From SBAX01 sp964646605 (GTDB lineage Bacteria; Planctomycetota; Phycisphaerae; UBA1845): a DNA stretch of 64,000 bases. The position numbers and the translations under genes were made by a program. Below, one piece after another: positions 1 through 8,713 of this stretch. Under the pieces are notes generated by a model, which did no database searches, was not told the DNA's origin, and worked only from the letters and a program-made list of their open reading frames with translations. Where the stretch lies: contig CAZYEX010000106.1 of the NCBI GenBank assembly GCA_964646605.1, positions 1 through 64,000 on the forward strand. The letters are read 5' to 3'. The stretch's first letter is position 1. The number at the start of each line of letters is the position of its first letter.

Positions 1-131
1 TCATGAGCGTCTATCGCACCCTCCGTCTCCGCGGACTCGATCCCACCAAGACCATCACCGCCGCCCTGCGAACCTGCTTCCAAACCGGAAACCTGCCCCC
101 GTTACCCCACCAACCCCCTGCAGACGGCTGA
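1..131 (+). CDS. C-terminal end of an IS66-type transposase (partial)
   Basis: The window opens inside a reading frame that stops at 129-131. The visible 40 or so residues contain RTLRLRGLDPTKTI followed by FQTGNLPPLP. This resembles the extreme C-terminus of IS66-family transposases, where a 'TLrlrGxdP' segment is followed by a 'tGxlPpl' tail. The body of the enzyme, including its catalytic residues, lies outside the window, so integrity cannot be judged. No terminal inverted repeat was recognised downstream. The next 250 bases hold no convincing gene. Family assignment rests on a short tail and is moderate. Confidence 0.45.
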   Translation, partial: MSVYRTLRLRGLDPTKTITAALRTCFQTGNLPPLPHQPPADG

Positions 132-386
132 AGAGTTACGAGTTCTGAAGGAAGGACTGTACGTTTCCCTCGACCCAACACTGGAGTTCTTTCTCGTTTT
201 CGTAGCTTGCCTCTTGAATGGCCATGTCGCGGGTGCCTATAGTTCGCCAGCGTCCGGGTTACCCCACTTGCCTGATGACCGCCTGGTCGAAATTGGAGCG
301 GTGATTGGATTAATTCCCACCCAGCCTACTTTCGATCGCGACCACCAGGGAAAGATTCGATTGTCTCACAGGTGGATTGTAGGTTT

Positions 387-599
387 TCATCGAGCCTCCG
401 CATAACCGGATTGCGGCGTCTTTGGAGGCGGCGGGGGGCCGGGCGGGACGGCCTCGACGCCGCCGTTTCGGGCGATGAAGAGGGGCAAGCCCAGCCGCTG
501 GCGACGCTCGACTTCCTGTCGTACGCCTTCGACAAGCCCCTCGCGGATTTTCGAAAGAAGCTCCTCAATGAAATCCCGGTCAATCGTTTTGTTCTGCAT
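387..599 (-). CDS. Small partner protein of the zeta-type kinase
   Basis: This 70-residue protein starts inside the end of the zeta-like gene (20-base overlap), so the two are translated from one transcript. It has a charged helical N-terminal half (REGLVEGVRQEVERRQRLG), then LPLFIARNGGVEAVPP and a proline-rich tail. Small proteins with a helix followed by 'G.pvavwrdGkvv.ipPee' are often found beside zeta-toxin-like kinases in cyanobacteria and other bacteria. Function is unproven; an antitoxin or chaperone-like role is an inference from position. It is not the classical epsilon antitoxin, which is a three-helix bundle encoded upstream of the toxin. Confidence 0.6.
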   Translation of the reverse strand: MQNKTIDRDFIEELLSKIREGLVEGVRQEVERRQRLGLPLFIARNGGVEAVPPGPPPPPKTPQSGYAEAR

Positions 600-1191
600 T
601 TTTTACGCTCTGCTCAATCCGATGGAGGCGCTCGTCATCAAAAACGCTGGTCTTTCCACCATTGGACCCCTGGGCCACGATCCATAGCTCCCTCGAGGAA
701 TTATCGCACAGCGTCCAGGTGTCGGCGAGGGGACGATAGAGCCGAAAGAAGTTCACCAATCCGCGGGCATAACGCCGCCGGACCACATCATCCGGAACGG
801 GATGACCTCCTTGTCGAACACGATCCGCCACGCGCGACAGGGCAAGCTCGGGGCTGGACAGCCAAATATAGATGAGGTTCACGGAATATTCGGCATCGCT
901 CGCGGATTTGATGAGTGACGCATTTCGTCTTCCGGCCAGTGTGGTTTCGAATGCGAAGCTGTGGCGGTCGCGCATCAGTTCCTGAATCCGTTGTATCATG
1001 AGCCGCCCGGCCTGCATGGCGGTCGTTTCGGGAGCGAACGGCGACAGTCCTTCCGCAATGTTGTCGGCGTTGACGAATTGTTGAATGCCGAGAGATTTGG
1101 GAAGCAAGACTCGTGCGGTTGTAGATTTTCCAGAGCCATTGGGACCGGAAAGGACAAAAAGTTGCGGAGCGTTTTGGGGCTCTGATGCCAT
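580..1191 (-). CDS. Zeta-toxin-like P-loop kinase
   Basis: 203 residues. A Walker A motif GPNGSGKST lies at residues 16-24 after a beta strand (QLFVLS), followed by FVNADNIAEGLSPF, a typical substrate-loop aspartate of zeta-type kinases. FAFETTLAGR and a lid arginine region (VADRVRQGGHPVPDDVVRRRYARGL) follow. This order matches zeta toxin / chloramphenicol phosphotransferase-like ATPases; the zeta toxins themselves phosphorylate UDP-N-acetylglucosamine and block peptidoglycan synthesis. Chromosomal stand-alone versions of this length are common and many have unknown substrates. The gene sits 49 bases from icd and overlaps a small partner gene at its 3' end. Toxicity is inferred, not shown. 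Confidence 0.75.
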   Translation of the reverse strand: MASEPQNAPQLFVLSGPNGSGKSTTARVLLPKSLGIQQFVNADNIAEGLSPFAPETTAMQAGRLMIQRIQELMRDRHSFAFETTLAGRRNASLIKSASDAEYSVNLIYIWLSSPELALSRVADRVRQGGHPVPDDVVRRRYARGLVNFFRLYRPLADTWTLCDNSSRELWIVAQGSNGGKTSVFDDERLHRIEQSVKNAEQND

Positions 1192-1240
1192 GAATCATGC
1201 CTTGTTCGCGGTGGCGCCTCTTTGCCACGTCATTCAATTG

Positions 1241-2548
1241 TCAGCCCATGTGCTTCACGACCGCTTGGCCGAACTCGGAACAACGGAGCAGCCTCACCGG
1301 TTTCCCTTCTTCGCGCATCAGCCGTTCAAAGTCGTAGGTCACTTCTCGGGCGGAGATAGCCCCGTCGACGCCTTTGATGATGAGGTCGGCGGCCTCTTTC
1401 CAACCCATGTAGCGAAGCATCATTTCGCCGGAGAGGATGACGCTGCCGGGGTTGACCTTGTCCTGATTGGCGTACTTGGGGGCCGTGCCGTGGGTGGCTT
1501 CGAAGATGGCGTGGCCGGTGTCGTAGTTGATGTTCCCGCCGGGGGCGATGCCGATGCCGCCGACCTGGGCGGCCAAGGCGTCGGACATGTAATCGCCGTT
1601 CAGATTCAGCGTGGCGATGACCTCGAAGTCGGTCGGTCGCGTAAGCACTTGCTGTAAGGCGATGTCCGCGATCGAGTCCTTGATGAGAACCTTTCCTGAA
1701 GCGAGGGCCTTTTCCTGTTCGGCGTTGGCGGCCTCTTCGCCCTTCTCCTTCTTGGTGCGTTCCCAACGCGACCAGGTGTAGGTCGTGTCGGCGAACTTCT
1801 CCTCGGCCAGTTCGTAACCCCAGTCGCGGAACGCGCCCTCGGTGAACTTCTGAATATTGCCTTTGTGGACCAGCGTGACGCTCTTTCGCTTCTGTTCGAT
1901 CGCGAAACGGATGGCCGCGGCGATAAGCCGCTTGCTGCCCTCGCTGCTTACCGGTTTGATGCCGATGCCGCTGGTGGCCGGGAAACGAATGGATTTGACC
2001 CCCATGGCGTCCTGCAAAAAGGCGATCACCTTCTTGGCCTCTACCGTGCCCGCCGCCCATTCGATGCCCACGTAAATGTCTTCCGTGTTCTCCCGGAAGA
2101 TGACCATGTCCACGAGCTCGGGATGCTTGACGGGCGAGGGCACACCCTTGAAGTACCGCACCGGGCGAAGGCAGACGTAGAGATCGAGCTTCTGGCGAAG
2201 AGCGACGTTCAGCGAGCGGATCCCGCCCCCCACGGGCGTGGTCAGCGGCCCCTTGATGCCCACCAGGTAGGTCTTGAACGCGGTGAGCGTGTCCTCTGGC
2301 AGCCAGGTGCCGTACTTGTCGTACGACTTCTGCCCGGCGAAGACCTCGAACCAGACGATCTTGCGATTTCCGCCGTACGCTTTTTCGACCGCGGCGTCGA
2401 AGACCTTCACCGACGCCCGCCAGATGTCGGGCCCCGTGCCGTCGCCTTCCACGAAAGGAACGATGGGCCGGTCGGGTACGATGAGCTTCCCGCCGGACAT
2501 GGTGATCGAGGAACCGTTCGTCGGCGGCGTGAGATGTTCGAATTTCAT
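1241..2548 (-). CDS. icd: NADP-dependent isocitrate dehydrogenase
   Basis: 435 residues from the chosen ATG (MKFEHLTPP); the frame is open 38 codons further upstream, but that part is low-complexity and unlike the family. It catalyses oxidative decarboxylation of isocitrate to 2-oxoglutarate in the TCA cycle. The sequence follows the E. coli type closely: GGGIRSLNVALRQ with the substrate-binding serine at about residue 112 (equivalent of the E. coli phosphorylated Ser113), VIFRENTEDIYVGIEW, LVHKGNIQKFTEGAF, MNLNGDYMSDALAAQVGG and EATHGTAPKYANQDKVNPGS. The Lys-Tyr of APKY, the Val of KVNPG, and the Tyr and Arg of TYDFERLM are the residues that select NADP over NAD. It is transcribed towards the zeta-like gene. 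Confidence 0.96.
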   Translation of the reverse strand: MKFEHLTPPTNGSSITMSGGKLIVPDRPIVPFVEGDGTGPDIWRASVKVFDAAVEKAYGGNRKIVWFEVFAGQKSYDKYGTWLPEDTLTAFKTYLVGIKGPLTTPVGGGIRSLNVALRQKLDLYVCLRPVRYFKGVPSPVKHPELVDMVIFRENTEDIYVGIEWAAGTVEAKKVIAFLQDAMGVKSIRFPATSGIGIKPVSSEGSKRLIAAAIRFAIEQKRKSVTLVHKGNIQKFTEGAFRDWGYELAEEKFADTTYTWSRWERTKKEKGEEAANAEQEKALASGKVLIKDSIADIALQQVLTRPTDFEVIATLNLNGDYMSDALAAQVGGIGIAPGGNINYDTGHAIFEATHGTAPKYANQDKVNPGSVILSGEMMLRYMGWKEAADLIIKGVDGAISAREVTYDFERLMREEGKPVRLLRCSEFGQAVVKHMG

Positions 2549-2711
2549 GGTTCGGATTCGCTTTCGTTTGTTGAGCACCGGCGAGGGTTGCCGACCCGCG
2601 CCGTGGTCGTCGTTTCGCAAATCGGTCGAGACGATCGTAGGAGACGCCGTTGGCGTCGTCAACGCCTAACGCTGATGCGGCCGCGGGTTCGATCCGATAG
2701 AATGTACGCTT

Positions 2712-2915
2712 ATGAAAGGCACAAAAATCGCCCGCCTGTGGAAGTTCAAGGACAAAACCGGGAAGGTCTACCTTTCGGGACCGATGTCCAAGGTCACGCG
2801 GCTGGTGGTCCTGAAGAACGATCGCAAGAAAGAGCCCAAGGACCCCGACTACTACGCCTACGCCGTGCCCAATCGCGGCGCCCGTCCGCTCGACGACCTC
2901 TCGGTGGAGGAGTGA
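2712..2915 (+). CDS. Small conserved hypothetical protein
   Basis: 67 residues, very lysine-rich, reading MKGTKIARLWKFKDKTGKVYLSG then VVLKNDRKKEPKDPDYYAYAVPNRG. The pattern 'iGxLWkxxxknGxxYlsG ... ivvfkNxxkxxpxxPDYxvyv' is found in small single-domain bacterial proteins of unknown function. It lies divergent to icd and convergent to the TlpA-like gene, 21 bases from the latter's stop. Codon usage matches its neighbours, which supports it being real. No function is proposed. Confidence 0.7.
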   Translation: MKGTKIARLWKFKDKTGKVYLSGPMSKVTRLVVLKNDRKKEPKDPDYYAYAVPNRGARPLDDLSVEE

Positions 2916-2935
2916 AGCCTCAACGAACGACCGAG

Positions 2936-3853
2936 TTATTCCGAACCCACGGGCGGGACCATCCGCGGGGTCAGGAGGGAATCAGGGAGGACGTACCGCT
3001 CCCTGACGATGTCGGTCAGAACGCCGGCAAGCGGCGCGCCGCTTCCGGGCCAAATCCACGCCAGACGCCCGTTGCGGTCGATCACCGCGACCGTCGGAAC
3101 GCTTGTGTCCGTGTAGCGCCGCAGCGTCGCGCTCCCCCAATCCTTCACCATGGCGTAGGAAATCTCCTTCTCATGATTCCGCAGGTAATCCTCCGGGGTC
3201 ACGCCTCCGTTGCCGTGAGAAGTGGCCACTCCGACAAACACGACCCCGTCGCCGCGGAATTGTTCGGCCAGTTGGCTCAGATACGGCATCAAGTCCAGGC
3301 ACGGCACGCACCACGGAGCCCAGAACTCGAGGACGTAGACCTTCCCCTTTTCAAACGTAGCCGCACGATTGCCGCTCAGGTGAGTGGTCGTGTCGCCGAG
3401 CGGCGGAGCGGCGGCGCCGATCGGTAAGACCGCAGCGCGCAGTTTGATCTCCGCGATCTTGTGCGGGGCGGTCCGTTGCAGGTAGAGGTCGAGGTGGAAG
3501 ACGTTCCCGCTTCGTCGCGGCTTCAGTTGAACCGCAAGGTGCCGGTCGATCGACGGCAGAACCCAGGCCGGGTCCAACCCGCCGGTGAGCTCCCGAATCC
3601 GCACCAGACGATTGACGTTCCCATCGATGAGGTTCGCGTCGGCCAGATGCTCCTCGAAAAAGGCGTGCAACTTGTTCGGGTCGCCTTCATTGAAATACGG
3701 CAGAAACGCGGCGAACTGTTTTCCCGCCCTCGTCTTCTGCAGTTCGACATCCGCCCGACCCGAAGTCGCGTCCGGCGCGGGCTCGCCCCCAACCGCAACC
3801 CCGGCAAGCAGTCCGCCGTAAACCGCAACCGCAATCGTCCTTCGCCGATCCAT
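2936..3853 (-). CDS. Exported TlpA-like thioredoxin-fold protein
   Basis: 305 residues from the ATG that gives MDRRRTIAVAVYGGLLAGVAVGG, a plausible short signal peptide. A longer frame upstream lacks protein-like character. After about 140 residues of unclear fold comes a thioredoxin domain with YVLEFWAPWCVPC; the active-site cysteines are at about 182 and 185. It continues with GVVFVGVATSH and the cis-proline segment DTSVPTVAVIDRNG. TlpA/ResA-type proteins reduce periplasmic disulfides or haem-binding cysteines. The long N-terminal extension is common in planctomycete versions. It converges on the small hypothetical gene and diverges from the methylase gene. Confidence 0.85.
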   Translation of the reverse strand: MDRRRTIAVAVYGGLLAGVAVGGEPAPDATSGRADVELQKTRAGKQFAAFLPYFNEGDPNKLHAFFEEHLADANLIDGNVNRLVRIRELTGGLDPAWVLPSIDRHLAVQLKPRRSGNVFHLDLYLQRTAPHKIAEIKLRAAVLPIGAAAPPLGDTTTHLSGNRAATFEKGKVYVLEFWAPWCVPCLDLMPYLSQLAEQFRGDGVVFVGVATSHGNGGVTPEDYLRNHEKEISYAMVKDWGSATLRRYTDTSVPTVAVIDRNGRLAWIWPGSGAPLAGVLTDIVRERYVLPDSLLTPRMVPPVGSE

Positions 3854-4158
3854 TCGAGTATCCTGAGCCCCGGGCGGCTTCCCTTCACGAGAAGGGTCAA
3901 GGGCAAGCCCGGGGACATCGGACATCGCGCCGCGGATTCGCCGGCCCGCCGGGCTAGGAGAGCGCCCGGCGACGCCCGTCCTCCGACACCCCCGGACGTA
4001 CTCATTGTAGCAGGTGGCTCTCCTTGCACCGCCGATAGGGCCATTTGATTCAGAGCGCTTCACCCCTGGGCGCAGTGCAGTTAGGATCATCCGATTGCCA
4101 GGAAAGAACGGGCGGGAACCGGTCCGTCCAGGCGTTCCTCGGGGAGCATGGGTCGAAC
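3854..4158. other. Intergenic region between divergent genes
   Basis: About 305 bases separate the TlpA-like gene (minus) from the methylase gene (plus). An open plus frame runs back to 4045 in phase with the methylase, so a longer N-terminus cannot be fully excluded. No clear sigma70-type promoter, terminator hairpin or RNA gene was recognised. Confidence 0.4.
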
Positions 4159-7100
4159 ATGGAGACCTCGGACTTACTCGGAAAGCTTGGGTACGCCGCT
4201 CCGAACTGCCTCCAAGGGCGTGAGCTGGCACGAGCGCCCGATTACGGCCATGTTTTTCGCCGAGCGACGGACGCGAATGGAATTGGGCTCCAGGCCGTCT
4301 ACTGTCTGAGACAACCCCCGCAAAGTCAACGCCCGAATCCGACGCATTCGCTCGTTCCGATCACATACGTCTGCCGAGCCGCCACCCTAGCCGATGCCGA
4401 CCGAGTCCACCGCCTTGTCTGGAACCAGAGCGTTGCACCGTTCGTCATCGTACTCGCACAAGACGGCATACGTCTCTACAGCGGGTTTGAGCGTGCTTCG
4501 GACAGCCACTCGTCAGCCCAAAGTGCGCTGCTTGCAGAAGCCACGTTGTCAGATGCCGCCAAGAAACTTCATGCGCTTTCTGCCGAATCGATCGACAGTG
4601 GTGAGGTTTGGGACAAATGGGGTGCAAGACTACGACCTGATCGCCGGGTGGAATGGCGACTCTTGGGAGACCTTCGGAAGCTGGAGGACCAACTCTGCAG
4701 CGCCGGACTGACGGACCGTTCACTCATACACTCGCTTATTGGAAAGTACGTCTATCTACACTATCTTCGTGAACGAGGCATTCTGTCGGACCCGCGCCTC
4801 GGAAAGTGGGAGCTTTCGTGGGACAAAGTCTCTGGCCGATCGGCCCAGATTCGTTCCTTCACTCGGGTCTGCCAGCACCTCGATGAATGGTTGAACGGAT
4901 CTGTTTTTCCGCTACTGGCACGGGACATCACCGCGATTGGCGAGCAAGCCCTGAGACGTGTCGCGGGCGTCTTCCGTGGCGATGATCCCAAAGGGCAATT
5001 GCATCTCGATTTCGCAGCTTATGATTTTTCCCATATTCCCATCGAGACCCTGTCGGTCATTTATGAGCAGTTTCTGCACGCGACTCTGACCGATTCCGGC
5101 GGGAGCGCGGGCAAGCAACAAGCGGCCTACTATACGCCTGTCCCCGTCGTCAATTTCATCCTTGACCGCATGGAGGAACTCCACCCCCTTCGTCCCCCCA
5201 TGCGGGTGCTCGATTTTTCTTGCGGCTCCGGCACGTTCCTTGTCCAGTGCTATCGCAAGCTGATCGAGGACCAATTGCGCGCGAGTGGTGAGACGCGTAA
5301 ACTGCGGCCCACGGAGTTACGGCAACTTCTTGTCGATCACATTTTCGGAATCGACGTAGATGAAGAAGCGTGTCGGGTAGCCCGACTCGCGCTCTCGCTT
5401 ACATTGTTGGATTACATCGAACCGCCTGACTTGTTGGCGACTCCAAGATTTCAGCTTCCGAACCTGAGCGAGACCAACGTCGTGCGGGCCAACGCCTTCG
5501 ATGACGACCACCCATTCGTCGTGAAAGCAAGAAAGGACGGATTTGACTGGATCGTCGGCAACCCGCCTTGGAAAGATCTCAAGAAGGGCACCACGGACCC
5601 CAACCACAAGCCCGTGCTTGAGTGGATGCTAACGCACAAGAAGGACAAGCCTACCGGGGGTAATCAAACCGCTGAAGCTTTTGCGTGGCGCTCCCAGGAG
5701 TTTTCGGGCCATGGGGCCCTCGCAGGTCTCCTGATCCCCGCCATGACCCTCTTCAAGAAGGAATCGCGAGGATTCCGACAGCGCTTCTTTTCATCCAACG
5801 AGCCGGCCTATGTGGCCAACTTCGCCAACCTGGCCGAAGTACTCTTCGCCCGTCGTTCCCGTGTGCCTGCCGCCGCGGTCGTTTTCCGCCCGGCCCAGGA
5901 ATCCAAACTTCCAAACCGCATACCCGTGTTTTCTCCCCTCGTGGCGAATCAGGAGCCAACCCGCCCACGCGGGGTGGGTCGTCGCCACGAAAGCTGGAGC
6001 ATCGTAGTCGACGAAGGAGAGATTCGAGCCACTGAGCTGCGAGAGATTCAACTAGGCGAGGCACTAACGTGGAAACTAGCTGCGTGGGGGTCGCACCTTG
6101 ACAAGGCAATCCTCCAGCGAACCCAGAGACTTTCGAGCCTCGCCACCTTGATTGATGAAGCGGGCCTAGTGCTGTCTGAGGGCCTACAGCTGCGCGAGAA
6201 GTCTGCGGACAAGAAAGAAGATCCACTGGAACATCATCCCGAACTCGAAGGCAGGCCAATCCTGATCACGACAGAACTCGATCGACTGGATCATTCTTTT
6301 GCATTCCCAAAGAATGCGATTGGCACCGTCGAGAAGGATCGAACTTACGCCCGGAAGGGACGCTTCGAGTTGCCGGAGTCCGTCTGTCGCCCGCCCCACG
6401 TTCTGGTAAGCGAGACACGCAATTGGGCCATCTACGAAGACGACTACCTGATTGTTCCCCCAAGACAGATCGGTATCGCAGGGGAAAAGAGCAAGGCCGG
6501 ATTACTCAAAGCCTTGGCCTTGTACCTGAATTCGGAGTTTGTTCAATTCCACCAATTCTTCGTTTCAACATCGGTCGGCGTACAGCGTCTAAGAGGGGAT
6601 CTTGCTGCGTTGCGGCAGCTACCTGTACCAATAAACTTGGAGCAGAGGGAAGTTCTCAGGGATGCCGGGAGTATATACGATCGTCTTGCTAAGCTCGATC
6701 GAGAGGCGGCTGGTGCAATCGAAGCGGACACGCGCCGAGGCGAAAAGGCGGTTCTCCTTGAAGAACTCAACACCTTCGTGAACACGGCTCTCGGGCTTCG
6801 CCGACTTGAGACCGTTCGAGTCGGAGACGTTGTCCAGGTGTTGCTCGGCTTGCGTGACGGCAAAGTCGAAGCGCGTGCAGTCGTTCCGCCAACGGACCCG
6901 CAACTCCACCGGTATGCCCGAACTCTGAAAAAGGAGCTCGACGCTTTCGTCGGCAACGGCATTGAAACATCACACGCAATCGACGTATGGAACGACGGCC
7001 GGCAGGGAGTCATCCAAATCGACCTCCGACCCAGCAACGGAGAGGTTGAAGTTCATCCGCGTTCCAAGAACATCCCGGTACTGCAACAAGCCACGAAGAT

Positions 7101-7284
7101 TCGCGCGAGTCTGGAATCCAATTTCGCGCAGTGGCGCTACTTCAACCGTAGCCTCCGTCTCTTCGCCGAAGACCGCGTGTATCTATTCAAACCCATGCAG
7201 CGCTTTCATTGGCTCGAAAGCCAAGCGGTGCTCGACGCCGGCGAAGTGATCGCTCGAGTACTCGACGAAGCGAGGACCTTCTGA
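4159..7284 (+). CDS. Large N6-adenine DNA methyltransferase (type IIG/Eco57I-like)
   Basis: 1041 residues from ATG 4159. SAM-binding motif I is seen as VLDFSCGSGTFLV around residue 350, and the catalytic motif IV as VGNPPWKDL around residue 468 (NPPW, the adenine/N-amino form). About 340 residues precede the methylase core. A C-terminal region of about 400 residues holds ALALYLNSEFVQFHQFF and LRQLPVP, resembling the target-recognition region of Eco57I/type IIG or BREX PglX-like enzymes. No clear PD-ExK nuclease motif was seen in the N-terminal part. The stop overlaps the start of the next gene (TGATG), so the two form one unit. A role in restriction-modification or phage defence is inferred from this pairing. 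Confidence 0.85.
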   Translation: METSDLLGKLGYAAPNCLQGRELARAPDYGHVFRRATDANGIGLQAVYCLRQPPQSQRPNPTHSLVPITYVCRAATLADADRVHRLVWNQSVAPFVIVLAQDGIRLYSGFERASDSHSSAQSALLAEATLSDAAKKLHALSAESIDSGEVWDKWGARLRPDRRVEWRLLGDLRKLEDQLCSAGLTDRSLIHSLIGKYVYLHYLRERGILSDPRLGKWELSWDKVSGRSAQIRSFTRVCQHLDEWLNGSVFPLLARDITAIGEQALRRVAGVFRGDDPKGQLHLDFAAYDFSHIPIETLSVIYEQFLHATLTDSGGSAGKQQAAYYTPVPVVNFILDRMEELHPLRPPMRVLDFSCGSGTFLVQCYRKLIEDQLRASGETRKLRPTELRQLLVDHIFGIDVDEEACRVARLALSLTLLDYIEPPDLLATPRFQLPNLSETNVVRANAFDDDHPFVVKARKDGFDWIVGNPPWKDLKKGTTDPNHKPVLEWMLTHKKDKPTGGNQTAEAFAWRSQEFSGHGALAGLLIPAMTLFKKESRGFRQRFFSSNEPAYVANFANLAEVLFARRSRVPAAAVVFRPAQESKLPNRIPVFSPLVANQEPTRPRGVGRRHESWSIVVDEGEIRATELREIQLGEALTWKLAAWGSHLDKAILQRTQRLSSLATLIDEAGLVLSEGLQLREKSADKKEDPLEHHPELEGRPILITTELDRLDHSFAFPKNAIGTVEKDRTYARKGRFELPESVCRPPHVLVSETRNWAIYEDDYLIVPPRQIGIAGEKSKAGLLKALALYLNSEFVQFHQFFVSTSVGVQRLRGDLAALRQLPVPINLEQREVLRDAGSIYDRLAKLDREAAGAIEADTRRGEKAVLLEELNTFVNTALGLRRLETVRVGDVVQVLLGLRDGKVEARAVVPPTDPQLHRYARTLKKELDAFVGNGIETSHAIDVWNDGRQGVIQIDLRPSNGEVEVHPRSKNIPVLQQATKIRASLESNFAQWRYFNRSLRLFAEDRVYLFKPMQRFHWLESQAVLDAGEVIARVLDEARTF

Positions 7285-7928
7285 TGGTCTCAGGTGAGCC
7301 GCCCGCCCACCGGTTCGTCGAGACGTATGCCGAGGCATTTTTACGGATTTGCCACGAGTTCGTGTTGCTCGGCTACGCGCGACTTGATCCGAAGACTTTG
7401 GTCGATCTCGATGAAACGGCCATCACCGGGCACCTCACCGATGCGATGGAGGCGGCGCTGAACGCACCCGACGCGCCCGGGTGGTCTTTCCAGTTCACTG
7501 CGATTGACGATCAGCCCGAAAGCGCTCGCGGGAAGACCGGAAAACGCCGGCCGCGCGTGGACATCACCGTGCGTTGTATCAATCCACGTCCCAGCTCGAG
7601 CTTCCGCTTCGAAGCGAAGCGCCTCGGCGATTCCGCGTCCCTTAGAGGGTACCTTGGGGATGACGGCGTGCTTGCCCTGATAACCGGCCATTATGGCAAG
7701 CGCCCCGCTGCCGGAATGCTGGGTTATGTCCAGGATGGTTCGTGTGCCGCGTGGGCCGGGAAAATAAGGGGGGCGATGCAAATGGACCCGCCGAAGTACC
7801 ACGCATCGATGCCGGTCGTTTTCGCGCTTATCGGGATCGGAACTCCAGAGCCAGTCTTCCGGTCACGCCACAAATACGACGACACTGCCGACATGCTGGT
7901 CACCCATACCCTTCTCGCTTGCTTCTGA
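7284..7928 (+). CDS. PD-(D/E)xK-like protein coupled to the methylase
   Basis: 214 residues, starting at the ATG that shares one base with the methylase stop. The central segment KRRPRVDITVRC then SFRFEAKRLGD places Asp93 and Glu110-x-Lys112 in the D...ExK spacing of PD-(D/E)xK nucleases. No other family is recognised. The tight translational coupling suggests that it supplies the cleavage activity, or a regulatory subunit, for the adjacent methylase. It could also be a non-catalytic partner; only the short motif and context support the nuclease reading. Confidence 0.6.
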   Translation: MVSGEPPAHRFVETYAEAFLRICHEFVLLGYARLDPKTLVDLDETAITGHLTDAMEAALNAPDAPGWSFQFTAIDDQPESARGKTGKRRPRVDITVRCINPRPSSSFRFEAKRLGDSASLRGYLGDDGVLALITGHYGKRPAAGMLGYVQDGSCAAWAGKIRGAMQMDPPKYHASMPVVFALIGIGTPEPVFRSRHKYDDTADMLVTHTLLACF

Positions 7929-8060
7929 TCGAACTGTCAGCGGAGCGCAGCGCGAGTTGCTACCACGACCCGGCGTAAGCCCGACCCAGATTCCTTCGCT
8001 TCGAAGGCATGTTCAACCAATTTGGCGGCGGCGCCGCCGTTCGCCCCTCGCGGCCGGCGT

Positions 8061-8110
8061 AAGAAAACATCGGGCGGGGCGAGGTCGGTGGACCTTCGCG
8101 CCGCCCGATG
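8061..8110 (-). terminator. Rho-independent terminator of the HU-like gene
   Basis: Arms at 8068-8077 (CATCGGGCGG) and 8101-8110 (CCGCCCGATG) are perfect 10-base inverted repeats, with a smaller internal stem (AGGTC/GACCT) in the loop. Read on the minus strand, downstream of the HU-like stop at 8169, the hairpin is followed by TTTTCTT (plus 8061-8067). This is a textbook intrinsic terminator layout. Confidence 0.75.
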
Positions 8111-8168
8111 AACTTCCTGTCGCCGTGAGTGCCTTATCGTGGCACTCGATCGCGTTTCGTCCGCGGGA

Positions 8169-8501
8169 CTATCCCACCATGGCCTTGAGGTTCTTGAGGG
8201 CCAGCACCTTGACCACCTTGCGCGCCGGTTTGGCCTTGAACATCATGCGCTCTTTGGTGAAGGGGTTGATGCCCTCGCGCGCTTTGGTCGCCGGTTTGCT
8301 GATGACCTTGATCTTCATCAAACCGGGGACGGTGAACATGCCCGGACCCTTGCGCCCCAAGTCCGCTTTGATCAGCGACGCCAACTCATCAAAGAGCGTC
8401 GCCACTTGTTTGCGCGGAACCTCGATCGCCTCCGCCAGCGCTCCGTATACCTCCGACTTGTTCCGCACTTTTCCGCCGCTCGACGTCACTTTTTTTGCCA
8501 T
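8169..8501 (-). CDS. HU/IHF-family DNA-binding protein
   Basis: 110 residues, slightly longer than classical HU (about 90) because of a lysine-rich N-terminal extension (MAKKVTSSGGKVRNKSEVYG). The helical body AEAIEVPRKQVATLFDELASLIKADLG is followed by the beta sheet and DNA-binding arm, with GMFTVPGLMKIKV, GINPFTKERMMFKAKPARKVVKV and KNLKAMV. HU proteins bind and bend DNA as dimers and organise the nucleoid. The arm keeps the NPFT(K/G)E-type turn that replaces the usual NPxTG. It is a monocistronic gene with its own terminator downstream. Confidence 0.9.
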   Translation of the reverse strand: MAKKVTSSGGKVRNKSEVYGALAEAIEVPRKQVATLFDELASLIKADLGRKGPGMFTVPGLMKIKVISKPATKAREGINPFTKERMMFKAKPARKVVKVLALKNLKAMVG

Positions 8502-8713
8502 CCCAGCCTTCCTTTCCAGAAAGTTCGCTTACCATTCCCTGGTGAAACTGAGGCAGAATCTACGAGAGGCGCGAACCGAAATCAAGCGTTTTTCCCCAGA
8601 AAAATCGCAAAAAATGAGAAATCCTCGGGCCGTGGTCGTCCCCGAACGGGGTCCGCGGACGACCAACCCGGCGTTGGGCCTACGGCCGGCAAGCCCCCTT
8701 GGCCCAATGAAAG

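Noticed and set aside
214..405. A 63-codon plus frame after the transposase end
   Set aside because: No ribosome binding site and no family pattern; it runs into the coding region of the kinase partner on the other strand.
1865..3427. A 520-codon plus-strand open frame across icd and beyond
   Set aside because: It lies antisense to icd and the TlpA-like gene, is arginine- and proline-rich, and has no family pattern. It is a by-product of GC-rich third positions.
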